Position numbers and translations under genes: made by a program
Notes under the pieces: model-generated
Database searches by the model: none
What the model saw: the letters and a program-made list of their open reading frames with translations, nothing else
Told to the model about the DNA's origin: nothing
IMG/VR virus record: IMGVR_UViG_3300025853_000313
Span: 1-34,383 of that record
Source of the DNA: a virus
DNA length: 34,383 bases
Direction: 5' to 3' (one strand)
Shown here: positions 1 to 7,584 of the stretch, one piece after another
Layout of the letters: every line of letters starts with the position of its first letter
How positions within the stretch are numbered: position 1 is the first letter of the stretch

Positions 1-2
1 TT

Positions 3-596
3 GAAAATCAAATTGATAGACTTATAGATACTGATGCACAAAGAAGATATGCAACAACAACTTTTGAAGCTAACAATGCTTTTTTAGATGTTAGTGGCCC
101 AGAAGGTGGGTTTAGGTTTGCTAGAGCATTACAAATTGTAGCTGATGATGGAACAAGAACTTGGTTAGAGCAAAGAGATGCTACTTTTATGGACGAATAT
201 TCAGTAGAAAGATCTACGACAGATACAAATTTTACAGGTCAACCTAAATATTGGGGAAATTGGGACGCAACAACTTTGATTGTAGCTCCTACTCCAAATA
301 CGGCTTACACAGTAGAAATGTGGTATGACGAAACACCAGAACGTTTAGGAAATGGTGCAGGTATAACTTCAACAACGACCTTTATATCAAACAATGCACC
401 AGAAGTTTTGTTGTATGGTACGCTATCCGAAGCATTTTCATACTTGAAAAACGCACAAGATATGCAATTATACACTCAAAAGTTCCAAACAGCTTTACAG
501 GCTTTTGCTAATGAGCAAATGGGACGTAAAAGAAGAGACGAGTATGTGGATGGAGTCCTTAGAGTGGCTTTGCCTTCCGCAGACCCAAAAGCCTAA
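3..596 (+). CDS. Head-tail adaptor protein, 5' truncated by window edge
   Basis: The reading frame is open from base 3 and its start lies outside the window; the first visible Met (base 189) is internal, since good coding sequence precedes it. The visible 197 residues contain a WGNWD segment, then a stretch on 'apyt'-like beta structure and a C-terminal helical part (LLYGTLSEAFSYLKNAQD, then a QKFQTALQAF helix). This pattern resembles the adaptor proteins of SU10-like podoviruses, which join portal to tail. The basic stretch GRKRRDEY comes near the end. It is the first of a run of plus-strand virion genes, and a strong AAGGAGGG site overlapping its stop serves the next gene. The family call is from memory of the pattern, so moderate confidence; that it is a virion gene is more certain. 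Confidence 0.65.
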   Translation, partial: ENQIDRLIDTDAQRRYATTTFEANNAFLDVSGPEGGFRFARALQIVADDGTRTWLEQRDATFMDEYSVERSTTDTNFTGQPKYWGNWDATTLIVAPTPNTAYTVEMWYDETPERLGNGAGITSTTTFISNNAPEVLLYGTLSEAFSYLKNAQDMQLYTQKFQTALQAFANEQMGRKRRDEYVDGVLRVALPSADPKA

Positions 597-610
597 GGAG
601 GGCATAAAAC

Positions 611-1054
611 ATGGCAATAAACCAAGCAGTCTGTGCTTCCTTTAAAAAGGAGCTGTTAGCAGGGGACCACGATATTGATAATGATACAATTAATCTCGCT
701 CTGTACACAAATTCAGTAACTTTAAATGGAAACACAACAGCCTACTCAGCAACAAACGAAGTAGGTAATTCAGGAACATATGCAGCAGGTGGTATAACTT
801 TAACAAGTCCAACTATCGGCTTAACAGCAACTAGCGCAACAGCTTCTACAGCATTTGTTGATTTTGCAAACGCAAGTTTTACATCAGCAACAATTTCTGC
901 TCAAGCAGCTTTGATCTATAATAGATCATCAGCTAATACAAACGCAGCTATTTGTGTTCTTGATTTCGGAAGTGTAAAAACATCAACAAACGGTACATTC
1001 ACAATCGCATTCCCAACCAATGATGCTTCAAGTGCTATATTAAGATTATCTTAA
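611..1054 (+). CDS. Small beta-rich virion protein
   Basis: 147 residues. The start is fixed by a strong AAGGAGGG about 8 bases upstream. The N-terminus (SFKKELLAGDHDIDNDTINL, followed by an ALYT segment) and the Thr/Ser/Ala-rich beta-strand body, ending in a 'vLDFGSVKTSTNGTFTIAFP' type segment, are typical of a conserved phage structural protein usually found among short-tail genes. No enzyme motif or membrane segment is visible. Its place between the adaptor and a repeat-rich fibre-like gene supports a role in the tail or tail spikes. The exact function is unknown. Confidence 0.7.
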   Translation: MAINQAVCASFKKELLAGDHDIDNDTINLALYTNSVTLNGNTTAYSATNEVGNSGTYAAGGITLTSPTIGLTATSATASTAFVDFANASFTSATISAQAALIYNRSSANTNAAICVLDFGSVKTSTNGTFTIAFPTNDASSAILRLS

Positions 1055-1071
1055 TTTAGAGGAGCATTACC

Positions 1072-2058
1072 ATGGCAGATGCTTGGGGTGAAAATAATTG
1101 GGGCGAAGGCTTTTGGGGCCAACAAAGCTCGATCACAGTATCTGTTACTGGGTTATCGACTACAACAGCATTAGGCACGGAAAGTGTCGTAGCTGATTGC
1201 TTAGTCACATTAGATTCATTACAAGTATCTTCTGCTTTAGGAACTGCAACAGGTACACCTGAACACGTTATTTCTGTAACACCTGTTACATTTGAAACAC
1301 AATTATCTGGTGCACTTGCAATTGAAGAAGGCGCAGGTGTCGTTCTTGGTAGCTTATCCACATCATTTGGTTTAGGCACGGAAGTAGCAGACGGAACCGT
1401 TGATGCAGGTTGGGGAAGAAATACTTGGGGTTCTTTCGCATGGAATGAGAATATAGAATTTATTACTAACGTCACAAGTGTGACGATGTCCACGGACCTA
1501 GGCACTCCTACAGTTGAAGTAGGTTCAGGTGTCATAGTTTCTGTAACAGGCTTAGAGATGACAAGTGCTCTAGGTGATACAACTGAAACAGGAACATCTC
1601 TTGTTACTTTAGATAGTCAATTAGTAAGCGTAGCTTTATCAGGAGCGACTGTTTCTGGTGAAGGAAGTGTTGCAGTTATTGCACCTTCCGATCAATTAGA
1701 TTTTGCTATTGGAACTCCTGTAATTGATATCTATACTCAAGTAGATCCTGTTCCAGTCACTATGACTTCTGCTCTTGGAACTGCTACTGTAGAGGCAGAT
1801 GCTCTTGTACAACCTACAGGAGTTTCAATGACTTCTGCTTTAGGTACGGAAACAGTAGAAGTAGGAACGGGTGTAATTGTAAGCGTTTCCACAGTTGCCA
1901 TGAGTTTTGCTGCAGGAACAGCAACAGCTACAGGTAGTGCTACAGTAAATTTAACAGGACTTGACTTATCGATAGTCACAGGAAATCCGTTTTCCACACC
2001 TTGGGCAAATGTAGTAACAGGTGCAAGTAATACTTGGACAGAGGTAGATGCAGCATAA
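1072..2058 (+). CDS. Repeat-rich virion protein with WG motifs
   Basis: 328 residues, SD AGAGGAG upstream. The protein begins with a tryptophan-glycine triad (WGENNWGEGFWG), repeated with changes about 110 residues later (GWGRNTWGSFAWNEN). The rest is about a dozen degenerate repeats of about 24 residues built around 'V-t-MtSALGTaTVe', each probably a pair of beta strands. No catalytic motif is seen. Such repeats suit an extended tail or decoration protein; this is inference. A long minus-strand open frame over 1056-1535 is a shadow created by the repeats. The WG triad recurs in the protein at 7585-9411, suggesting a shared module or assembly contact. Confidence 0.65.
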   Translation: MADAWGENNWGEGFWGQQSSITVSVTGLSTTTALGTESVVADCLVTLDSLQVSSALGTATGTPEHVISVTPVTFETQLSGALAIEEGAGVVLGSLSTSFGLGTEVADGTVDAGWGRNTWGSFAWNENIEFITNVTSVTMSTDLGTPTVEVGSGVIVSVTGLEMTSALGDTTETGTSLVTLDSQLVSVALSGATVSGEGSVAVIAPSDQLDFAIGTPVIDIYTQVDPVPVTMTSALGTATVEADALVQPTGVSMTSALGTETVEVGTGVIVSVSTVAMSFAAGTATATGSATVNLTGLDLSIVTGNPFSTPWANVVTGASNTWTEVDAA

Positions 2059-2064
2059 AAAGTG

Positions 2065-2092
2065 TTGCTTGAATAACAAAAAAAGATATATT
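2065..2092 (+). promoter_or_regulatory. Putative sigma70-like promoter before the tail fibre gene
   Basis: TTGCTT (2065-2070), a 16-base spacer, then TATATT (2087-2092), in the only sizeable gap of this gene run. The tail fibre start follows 16 bases after the -10 box. The -35 matches 4 of 6 consensus bases and the -10 matches 5 of 6. In AT-rich DNA such matches arise by chance, so confidence is modest. Confidence 0.4.
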
Positions 2093-2108
2093 TTAGAGAG
2101 GTTTAAAC

Positions 2109-3179
2109 ATGGCAAGTACATATACAAGTAGATTCAAATTAGAAAAGATGGAAACAGGGGCTAACGCCAATACCTGGGGTACAAATACCAATAATAATTT
2201 GGATGTTTTAGATGCCTTTGGTGGTGGTTATTTAGCTAAATCTGTTGCAGGTTCTGCTAATATTACTCTTTCAACTGCGGACGCAGATCCAACTGCTGAG
2301 TCTTCTAATAAAGTAATTGAACTCACAGGAGCTTTAACAGGGGATATCGTAGTATTTATTCCTGCCACTGAAAGTGAATATGTTTTCTTTAATAATACAA
2401 CAGGTTCTCAAACTCTCACCATAGCTGCAACAGGTCATACTGCAAATGGTTTTGTTATAGCACAAGGAGCCTATTCACATGTTTACTGTGAGGGTTCTGC
2501 AAATTTTAAAATTTACAACTCAGTTGATAAACTAGGAGCTACAACTTTTAAAGACACTGTTACTGCTGGTTCATCAGGACAAATTATTCTTAGAACAAAT
2601 GGTGCTGTCACTGCTACAACATTTACAGGTGACGGTTCAAATTTAAGTGGAGTTGAACCTTTTCCTTCTGGAACAAAACAAGTTTTTTATCAAGCGTCTG
2701 CTCCAACAGGTTGGACACAAGACACTGCTGCTGCATTATCAGAATCTGTAATGTCAGTTGTCACAGGTTCAGGTGGAGGTACAGGTGGTTCTACTGCTTA
2801 CTTCTCTTCTTTCTTAGCTACAACTAATAAAGCTGGAACAGATACAGCAACTGTTACAGGTTCTGTTGCTGGAACAGTGGGAGGAACAACACTTTCCACG
2901 CCAACAATCGCTAGCCACACTCACGACATAGCTAAAGGTAATCCAGATCCAGATCAACCTCAACCTTCAAATCGAATTACTGGTATAGGTTTCCCTGATC
3001 GTTGGCAAAGTCAAGACCCTATTCCTGGAGGACCAGGATCAATAACTCCCACAGGTGGAGGTGGATCACACTCGCACCCCTTTAGTGGATCTTTATCAAG
3101 TGCAACTGCTGATGTCTCAGTAACTGTACCTGCTGCAAACGTTAAATATGCAAACGTAATTATAGCCGCCAAAGATTAA
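2109..3179 (+). CDS. Tail fibre / collar-domain protein
   Basis: 356 residues, SD AGAGAGG upstream. The N-terminus (YTSRFKLEKMETGANANTWG) is the conserved virion-anchoring start of many phage tail fibres. A beta-rich middle follows, with the TTFTGDGSNLSGV motif near residues 168-180, typical of fibre shafts. The C-terminal part (PSGTKQVFYQASAPTGWTQD) matches the tail-collar fold, and it ends with His motifs (ASHTHDI, GSHSHPF) like the metal-binding histidines of such fibre tips, then ANVKYANVIIAAKD. It should bind the host surface. The gene overlaps the next start as TAATG, so translation is probably coupled. Confidence 0.85.
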   Translation: MASTYTSRFKLEKMETGANANTWGTNTNNNLDVLDAFGGGYLAKSVAGSANITLSTADADPTAESSNKVIELTGALTGDIVVFIPATESEYVFFNNTTGSQTLTIAATGHTANGFVIAQGAYSHVYCEGSANFKIYNSVDKLGATTFKDTVTAGSSGQIILRTNGAVTATTFTGDGSNLSGVEPFPSGTKQVFYQASAPTGWTQDTAAALSESVMSVVTGSGGGTGGSTAYFSSFLATTNKAGTDTATVTGSVAGTVGGTTLSTPTIASHTHDIAKGNPDPDQPQPSNRITGIGFPDRWQSQDPIPGGPGSITPTGGGGSHSHPFSGSLSSATADVSVTVPAANVKYANVIIAAKD

Positions 3180-3640
3180 TGCCCATATTCGACCCTGACG
3201 GTAAATGTCCGTTACTCAACAAAAAATGTATTAAACATCAATGTGTTTGGTACAACATGCTTCAAGGCAAACACCCTCAAACAGGTTTGGATGTACAAGA
3301 GTGGGGATGTTCTATAGCTTGGCTTCCTTTACTTCTTGTAGAAAATTCAGCAAAAACGGCAGGAGTTCAAGCAGCAACCGAATCTTTTAGAAATGAAATG
3401 GTCAAAGGTCAAAATGTTATGAATAACATTTTAGCTGCTCAACCTCAAACAAGAAAAGAAATGCAAAATATAACTAGTCTTTTCGGAAAAATAGGAGATC
3501 ATCAAAAAGCCCTTGAAGAAAAAAATACAAAAGGTGAAGATGAAACCATTAGACAATTAAGTAATAATAAGATAAAAGTAAAGAAGGAAAAAAAGGTAAA
3601 AAAAGATGGCAACAACCGTAAACAACACAACCGTAAATAG
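3179..3640 (+). CDS. Conserved Cys-containing phage protein
   Basis: 153 residues, start overlapping the fibre stop (TAATG). The N-terminal third has four cysteines in CPLLNKKCIKHQCVWY and a later EWGCSIAWLP, which look metal- or disulfide-related; after it come a helical region (TESFRNEMVKGQNVMNNIL) and a very basic Lys-rich tail. I recall similar 'CPLLNK.C..H.C.WY' proteins next to fibre genes in marine phages, with no known function. The basic tail is encoded by an A-rich stretch that overlaps the next gene by 35 bases. Possible roles include fibre chaperone or minor virion protein; unproven. Confidence 0.7.
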   Translation: MPIFDPDGKCPLLNKKCIKHQCVWYNMLQGKHPQTGLDVQEWGCSIAWLPLLLVENSAKTAGVQAATESFRNEMVKGQNVMNNILAAQPQTRKEMQNITSLFGKIGDHQKALEEKNTKGEDETIRQLSNNKIKVKKEKKVKKDGNNRKQHNRK

Positions 3641-4034
3641 TAGAATTACTATAATTTTTGACTCTAGAGGAGCATTAGATGGTGATGGACCCGCTAAAGG
3701 CACAGGTAACACTGAATCCGATGTTTACCTCGATAGTAAAGTACACTTAAATGTAAGATCTCATACTGAAATAGATTCTGGTATTCATGCTTTACAGTGG
3801 GATGCTACGACAAACACAGGTGAAATTGAGTACACAAATAATAATGACAATCTTGCAATATCCTCCTTTCCTCAGTGGGCAACAAATGTTGTAATAAGAT
3901 GTGAAGCAAATGATACTTATACAACAACATATGATGGTCATGCTGATGCTGGTGCAGAAGATGATTCCGCAGCGGTGACAGCAGCAACTACAGCTAGGAA
4001 TAACTACCTATCTGCACACAGTATTACTTACTAA
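3606..4034 (+). CDS. Hypothetical protein, possible virion component
   Basis: 142 residues, starting inside the Lys-rich end of the upstream gene (35-base overlap) with an AAGGTAAAAAAAG region as weak SD. Thr/Asn-rich N-terminus, then alternating strands, and a C-terminal helix with a DAGAEDDSAAVTAATTARNN segment. Nothing recognisable as an enzyme. Its composition matches the other small virion proteins here. A 60-residue minus-strand frame inside it is a shadow. Confidence 0.6.
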   Translation: MATTVNNTTVNSRITIIFDSRGALDGDGPAKGTGNTESDVYLDSKVHLNVRSHTEIDSGIHALQWDATTNTGEIEYTNNNDNLAISSFPQWATNVVIRCEANDTYTTTYDGHADAGAEDDSAAVTAATTARNNYLSAHSITY

Positions 4035-4035
4035 A

Positions 4036-4049
4036 TTTTCTGTGTATAA
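4036..4049 (+). promoter_or_regulatory. 14-base element TTTTCTGTGTATAA upstream of the oxygenase cassette
   Basis: TTTTCTGTGTATAA occurs here, 7 bases before the first oxygenase start, and again exactly at 27684-27697 before the small-gene region. It includes a TATAAA-like -10 hexamer without a good -35 box. It may be a phage-specific late promoter or a shared regulatory site; no function is shown. Confidence 0.3.
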
Positions 4050-4056
4050 ATAAAAA

Positions 4057-4602
4057 ATGAAAGAATATATTTTAGAAGTCAAAAAAATAATACCTCAAAA
4101 TTTTTGTAAAAAAATTATCTCCTATTTTGATAACGATTATATTGATGCGGGCACTGTTGGAAAAGGTGTGGATAAAGATATAAGAAATTGTGTAACTCGA
4201 TCTTTATTAGACGCTAAATCATTCGGAGAAAAAATTTGTTTAAATGCAGTGAAAGAAAAAATATTTCAATGTGTTGATCATTATAAAAATAATAATTCTA
4301 TTAACATAGATAAAATATCTCAACTTGACATACTTAGATACGATGCAAACAAATACAAAGCAGGTTATGATTTTCACAAAGATTTTGGTGCTAAAGTAAC
4401 AGAGAGACATCTGTCTATTTCTATTTGTTTAAACAACGAGTATGAAGGTGGAGAATTTGTTTTTGATATTCCAGGTGGGCATCATATTGTGCCACAAAAT
4501 GTAGGTGACGCAGTTATATTTCCGTCTAATTTTATGTTTCCTCATCAAGTAAATAAAATAACAAAAGGAACACGTTATGCCTTGATAGCGTGGGTAATAT
4601 AA
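4057..4602 (+). CDS. 2-oxoglutarate/Fe(II)-dependent oxygenase 1
   Basis: 181 residues, about the size of a stand-alone prolyl-4-hydroxylase-type double-stranded beta-helix domain. The full ligand set is visible: H107-x-D109 (FHKDF), a distal H163 (FPHQV) and R173 (KGTRYALIAW), the usual 2OG carboxylate-binding Arg ten residues later. A conserved LSISICLNNEYEGGEFVF stretch lies between them. It should hydroxylate or oxidise a substrate using O2 and 2OG, releasing CO2 and succinate. The substrate is unknown. It is first in a run of similar genes, and the next start follows its stop directly. Confidence 0.85.
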   Translation: MKEYILEVKKIIPQNFCKKIISYFDNDYIDAGTVGKGVDKDIRNCVTRSLLDAKSFGEKICLNAVKEKIFQCVDHYKNNNSINIDKISQLDILRYDANKYKAGYDFHKDFGAKVTERHLSISICLNNEYEGGEFVFDIPGGHHIVPQNVGDAVIFPSNFMFPHQVNKITKGTRYALIAWVI

Positions 4603-5199
4603 ATGGAACCAATTTTTATAAAAGAATTTTTACCAAAACAAATTTTAAATTTAGCTTATTCTTACTCAATTATAAAATATTCAAATATGAAAAAATTTAA
4701 TGTTGATCGTCAAACACAATCATTAATATCTGAACATAGTGATTTTCTTATGGAAACGCTATTAGATGCTAGTGTTCCTGTTATAGAACAAAATGTTGGA
4801 AAAAAATTATGGCCAACATACTCTTTCTTTAGAATTTATGACAAAGGCTCAGATTTAAAAATTCACAAAGATAGAGAATCTTGTGAATATACGGTGGCTT
4901 TATGTTTAGGAGCAGATCCTATAGATCAACCTTATGAAATATTTGTTGGAGAAGAGGATGAGAATTCTGATTATAAATATTATAATAGAAAAGAAGAAGT
5001 GAAAAGGTGTAGAATTGAACATAAGTTTCCAATGATTCCTAACAATGCAGTAATATTCAAAGGGATGGAGAAAATTCACTGGAGAGAAATGTGCACTCAT
5101 GATCATTTTATAACAGTATTTCTACACTATGTTGATCAAGACGGACCATACAAAGAATTTAAGTTTGATAAAAGACCTATGTTAGGATTTAAAATCTAA
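4603..5199 (+). CDS. 2-oxoglutarate/Fe(II)-dependent oxygenase 2
   Basis: 198 residues, starting at the base after the previous stop. Predicted iron ligands are H88-x-D90 (IHKDRES), inside a YTVALCL strand, and H159 (KIHWREM), with R161 as a possible co-substrate contact instead of the usual Arg about ten residues on. The middle insertion (EEDENSDYKYYNRKEEVKR) is acidic then basic. Sequence similarity to the neighbouring oxygenases is low apart from the ligands, so this is not a recent tandem duplicate. Substrate unknown. Confidence 0.75.
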   Translation: MEPIFIKEFLPKQILNLAYSYSIIKYSNMKKFNVDRQTQSLISEHSDFLMETLLDASVPVIEQNVGKKLWPTYSFFRIYDKGSDLKIHKDRESCEYTVALCLGADPIDQPYEIFVGEEDENSDYKYYNRKEEVKRCRIEHKFPMIPNNAVIFKGMEKIHWREMCTHDHFITVFLHYVDQDGPYKEFKFDKRPMLGFKI

Positions 5200-5224
5200 G
5201 TATTGCATTAAGGAGAAAATGTAG

Positions 5225-5707
5225 TTGTTACAAGTTTTAGAAAATAAGATAGAAGAAAATATTGTAGATAAATTTTTACACACATTAGATGTGTTTAAAG
5301 ATTTAAGACCAGATTTGAATCGTTCTTTACTTCCAAATCATTCTTGTGTAAATGGCTATCACACAGGAAATATACTTAAATTTAATTTTACTGTTAAAAT
5401 GGTTAACGAAATTTTAGATAAAATTCCTTATGGGGATACAGTTTTACATCATGTGCATTTAATTCATTTTTATGAGAGTGGTTATGAGAAAGCTCATGAT
5501 CATAAACAAACGGAAGATTTTTCTTTTATCTTATATTTATCAAACTCAGAAGACGGACATACTTGTTTTAAATTAAAAGAAGAATTGTACAAAGTAAAAC
5601 CTGAAAAGGGAAAGATAATTTTTTTTCCTTCTGATATTTGGCATTGGGGAGAACCTAGTTCTGGTAATAAAAAAATTGCAGTAGGAGCATTATCTAGAAA
5701 GACATAA
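5225..5707 (+). CDS. Oxygenase-like double-stranded beta-helix protein 3 (TTG start)
   Basis: 160 residues. AAGGAG (5210-5215) is followed by ATG TAG TTG in one frame; the ATG at 5219 is closed at once by amber TAG, so the start must be TTG at 5225, nine bases after the SD. The fold pattern fits a cupin/2OG oxygenase: HLIHFYESGYEKAHDHKQTE, then FSFILYLSN, then IIFFPSDIWHWGEP with distal H140 and a basic residue at K149/K150. The first ligand motif reads H91-D92-H93, not H-x-D. It may bind iron with an altered set or use E97/D98. Enzymatic activity is less certain than for neighbours 1, 2 and 5. Confidence 0.65.
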   Translation: MLQVLENKIEENIVDKFLHTLDVFKDLRPDLNRSLLPNHSCVNGYHTGNILKFNFTVKMVNEILDKIPYGDTVLHHVHLIHFYESGYEKAHDHKQTEDFSFILYLSNSEDGHTCFKLKEELYKVKPEKGKIIFFPSDIWHWGEPSSGNKKIAVGALSRKT

Positions 5708-6214
5708 ATGAATTTTATGGAAAATAAATATATATTTAAAAGTAAGGTAAAAAATCATCAAGAGATTAAAGAAAAACTTTTACAGCAGATAGCTTTGATA
5801 CCTCAAAATCCGTATAAAGTGGAAACCAATGATATTCTGCACACAGATTGGAATCTTCCCAAAACAATGCATCGAGAATATAAAAATTTGTTTATAGAAA
5901 CAATTAGTGATCACTTGGTAAGCATGTGCCATGCATTGAATGTTAATAGGTACATTGTAGGTAATTTTTGGTTTCAACAATATGGTCAAAATAATAGGCA
6001 TGGATGGCATACTCATCCTGGTTCAAATTTTGCTAATGTTTATTTTGTGGAATGTTCAAAGGGTGCAAGCACTAAATTTAAACATTTTACCGAAGATTGT
6101 GAAGAGGGGGACATTATAAGTTTCCCTGCTTTTTTACCACACATGTCACCACCCATTGAGGATAATAATAGAAAAACTGTAATTGCATTTAATACAGATT
6201 TTCCTACAGAATAG
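5708..6214 (+). CDS. 2OG-Fe(II) oxygenase-like protein 4 (2OG-FeII_Oxy_5 type)
   Basis: 168 residues, starting next to the previous stop (the second ATG at residue 4 is also possible). The core reads FWFQQYGQNNRHGWHTHPGS, then ANVYFVE, then GDIISFPAFLPHMSPP and a basic NNRKTVIAFN. This matches the pattern I know for the 2OG-FeII_Oxy_5 family, which has an HxH-type motif; here H101-x-H103, distal H145 and R155. It would belong to the same cassette as the other oxygenases. Substrate unknown; no search was possible. Confidence 0.7.
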   Translation: MNFMENKYIFKSKVKNHQEIKEKLLQQIALIPQNPYKVETNDILHTDWNLPKTMHREYKNLFIETISDHLVSMCHALNVNRYIVGNFWFQQYGQNNRHGWHTHPGSNFANVYFVECSKGASTKFKHFTEDCEEGDIISFPAFLPHMSPPIEDNNRKTVIAFNTDFPTE

Positions 6215-6222
6215 AGGAACAA

Positions 6223-7041
6223 ATGATTAAACCAGAAGAACTAAAAGATCAAAACTTTAAATTATTTTTAGGGATGCCAATGTATGGTGGCATGCTTACG
6301 GAACCGACTTTACATGGCTTGTTGGAGTTACAGTCTTGGACTCAAGCTAACAATGTTGCAATGAGAATACAAACAATGGGTAATGAAAGTTTAATTACTC
6401 GTGCTCGAAATACCATAGTCTCCATGATGATGGATCAACAAGATTTTGTTGCTACACATCTTTTATTCATAGATGCTGACATAGGTTTTACTTGGAAAAA
6501 TATTGAACGATTACTTTGTGTAGATAAAGATATAGCTTGTGGAATTTATCCCAGAAAACATTTATACCTTGAAAAGATTAAAGACATTTTAAAAGAAAAC
6601 CCTGACGCACAACCTGATGAAATAGAAGCTAAAGCCTTAGGATATAATGTAAATTTTGATGACCCTTTAAATTTAAAAGGTGAGGGAGGTTTTTTTCCTG
6701 TGCAAGAAGCAGCCACAGGTATGATGTTAGTTAAAAGAAAAGTATTTAGAACTATGATGAAAAAGTTTCCTGAAAGAAAATATGAGTCGGATCAAATTGT
6801 TAATGGTGGATCTTATAAGTCTGATAACTGTTATGATTTATTCGCTGTTGGACCTTACAATACGAAAACAAAAGAAGGTCAACCACAAATAAGATATTTA
6901 TCTGAAGATTACTACTTCTCTCGTTTATGGCAAGAGTGTGGTGGTGAAATTTGGGCTGACTTAGCTATGCCTTTAACTCACTTTGGTAATAGAGCCTTTA
7001 AAGGTCATGTTGGGTCTTTAGTAGCTAAAAAAGATGAGTAA
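6223..7041 (+). CDS. GT-A fold glycosyltransferase
   Basis: 272 residues, SD AGAGGA just upstream. An N-terminal strand (KLFLGMPMYGG) opens a Rossmann-like nucleotide-sugar domain; the metal-binding D84-A-D86 (LLFIDADIGF) follows, then AATGMMLVKR, and S227-E-D (LSEDYYFSRLW), the usual place of a catalytic acid, and H253 (LTHFGN). This order is that of family-2-like GT-A transferases and occurs in a number of marine phages. It should transfer a sugar from a nucleotide donor; acceptor unknown. It sits inside the oxygenase cassette and overlaps the last oxygenase by 8 bases, so they are probably translated together. Confidence 0.8.
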   Translation: MIKPEELKDQNFKLFLGMPMYGGMLTEPTLHGLLELQSWTQANNVAMRIQTMGNESLITRARNTIVSMMMDQQDFVATHLLFIDADIGFTWKNIERLLCVDKDIACGIYPRKHLYLEKIKDILKENPDAQPDEIEAKALGYNVNFDDPLNLKGEGGFFPVQEAATGMMLVKRKVFRTMMKKFPERKYESDQIVNGGSYKSDNCYDLFAVGPYNTKTKEGQPQIRYLSEDYYFSRLWQECGGEIWADLAMPLTHFGNRAFKGHVGSLVAKKDE

Positions 7042-7546
7042 AAATATTAAGATAATTTATAATTTTTTTGATTTTCCAAATCTCATATATGAGAATTGTA
7101 AAAAGTTAAATTTTTATACATTAGAGGAAATGAATAAAATTATTCCAGGAAAATATGATTGGCCTGGTAAACGAACACTTTCTTTTGAAAAAGAAAATCC
7201 TTTTTTACATTTACATATTTTATCCTACCTTAAACTAAATGGAATAGATGTAGATAAATACAAAAGAATAGTCACATATGCTCATATTAGATTAGCCGAA
7301 GATGAAGAAAAAGATTGGATACATAGAGATAATTGTGACACAGCCTTAATTTATCTTTCTAATACTAACCTAGATTCGGGAACTCAATTTCTTGCTGATA
7401 ATCAAGAAAATGAAATATCAAAAGCAAATTTCGTACAAAATACTTGTGTGTATTTTGAAAAAGGCTTGTATCACACTTCTTTTGGTAATCATGGATATAG
7501 TATTGAAGATGCACGTATGACGCTTAATATTTTTATGTTCAAATAA
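7034..7546 (+). CDS. 2-oxoglutarate/Fe(II)-dependent oxygenase 5
   Basis: 170 residues, start overlapping the glycosyltransferase end by 8 bases. Ligands are H97-x-D99 (DWIHRDNCD), then TALIYLSNTNLDSGTQFL, distal H147 (GLYHTSFGN) and R161 (DARMTLNIFMFK), a complete iron/2OG set with the Arg 14 residues after the distal His. It is close in pattern to other phage 2OG oxygenases that hydroxylate free or peptide-linked substrates, but the substrate cannot be read. It closes the cassette; the next gene is structural. Confidence 0.8.
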   Translation: MSKNIKIIYNFFDFPNLIYENCKKLNFYTLEEMNKIIPGKYDWPGKRTLSFEKENPFLHLHILSYLKLNGIDVDKYKRIVTYAHIRLAEDEEKDWIHRDNCDTALIYLSNTNLDSGTQFLADNQENEISKANFVQNTCVYFEKGLYHTSFGNHGYSIEDARMTLNIFMFK

Positions 7547-7584
7547 GCTATTTATCTATTGGATTTTTGTAGTATATTGACGTC

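Noticed and set aside
1056-1535. 159-residue minus-strand frame
   Set aside because: Created by the repeats of the gene at 1072; plus strand has SD and coherent repeats.
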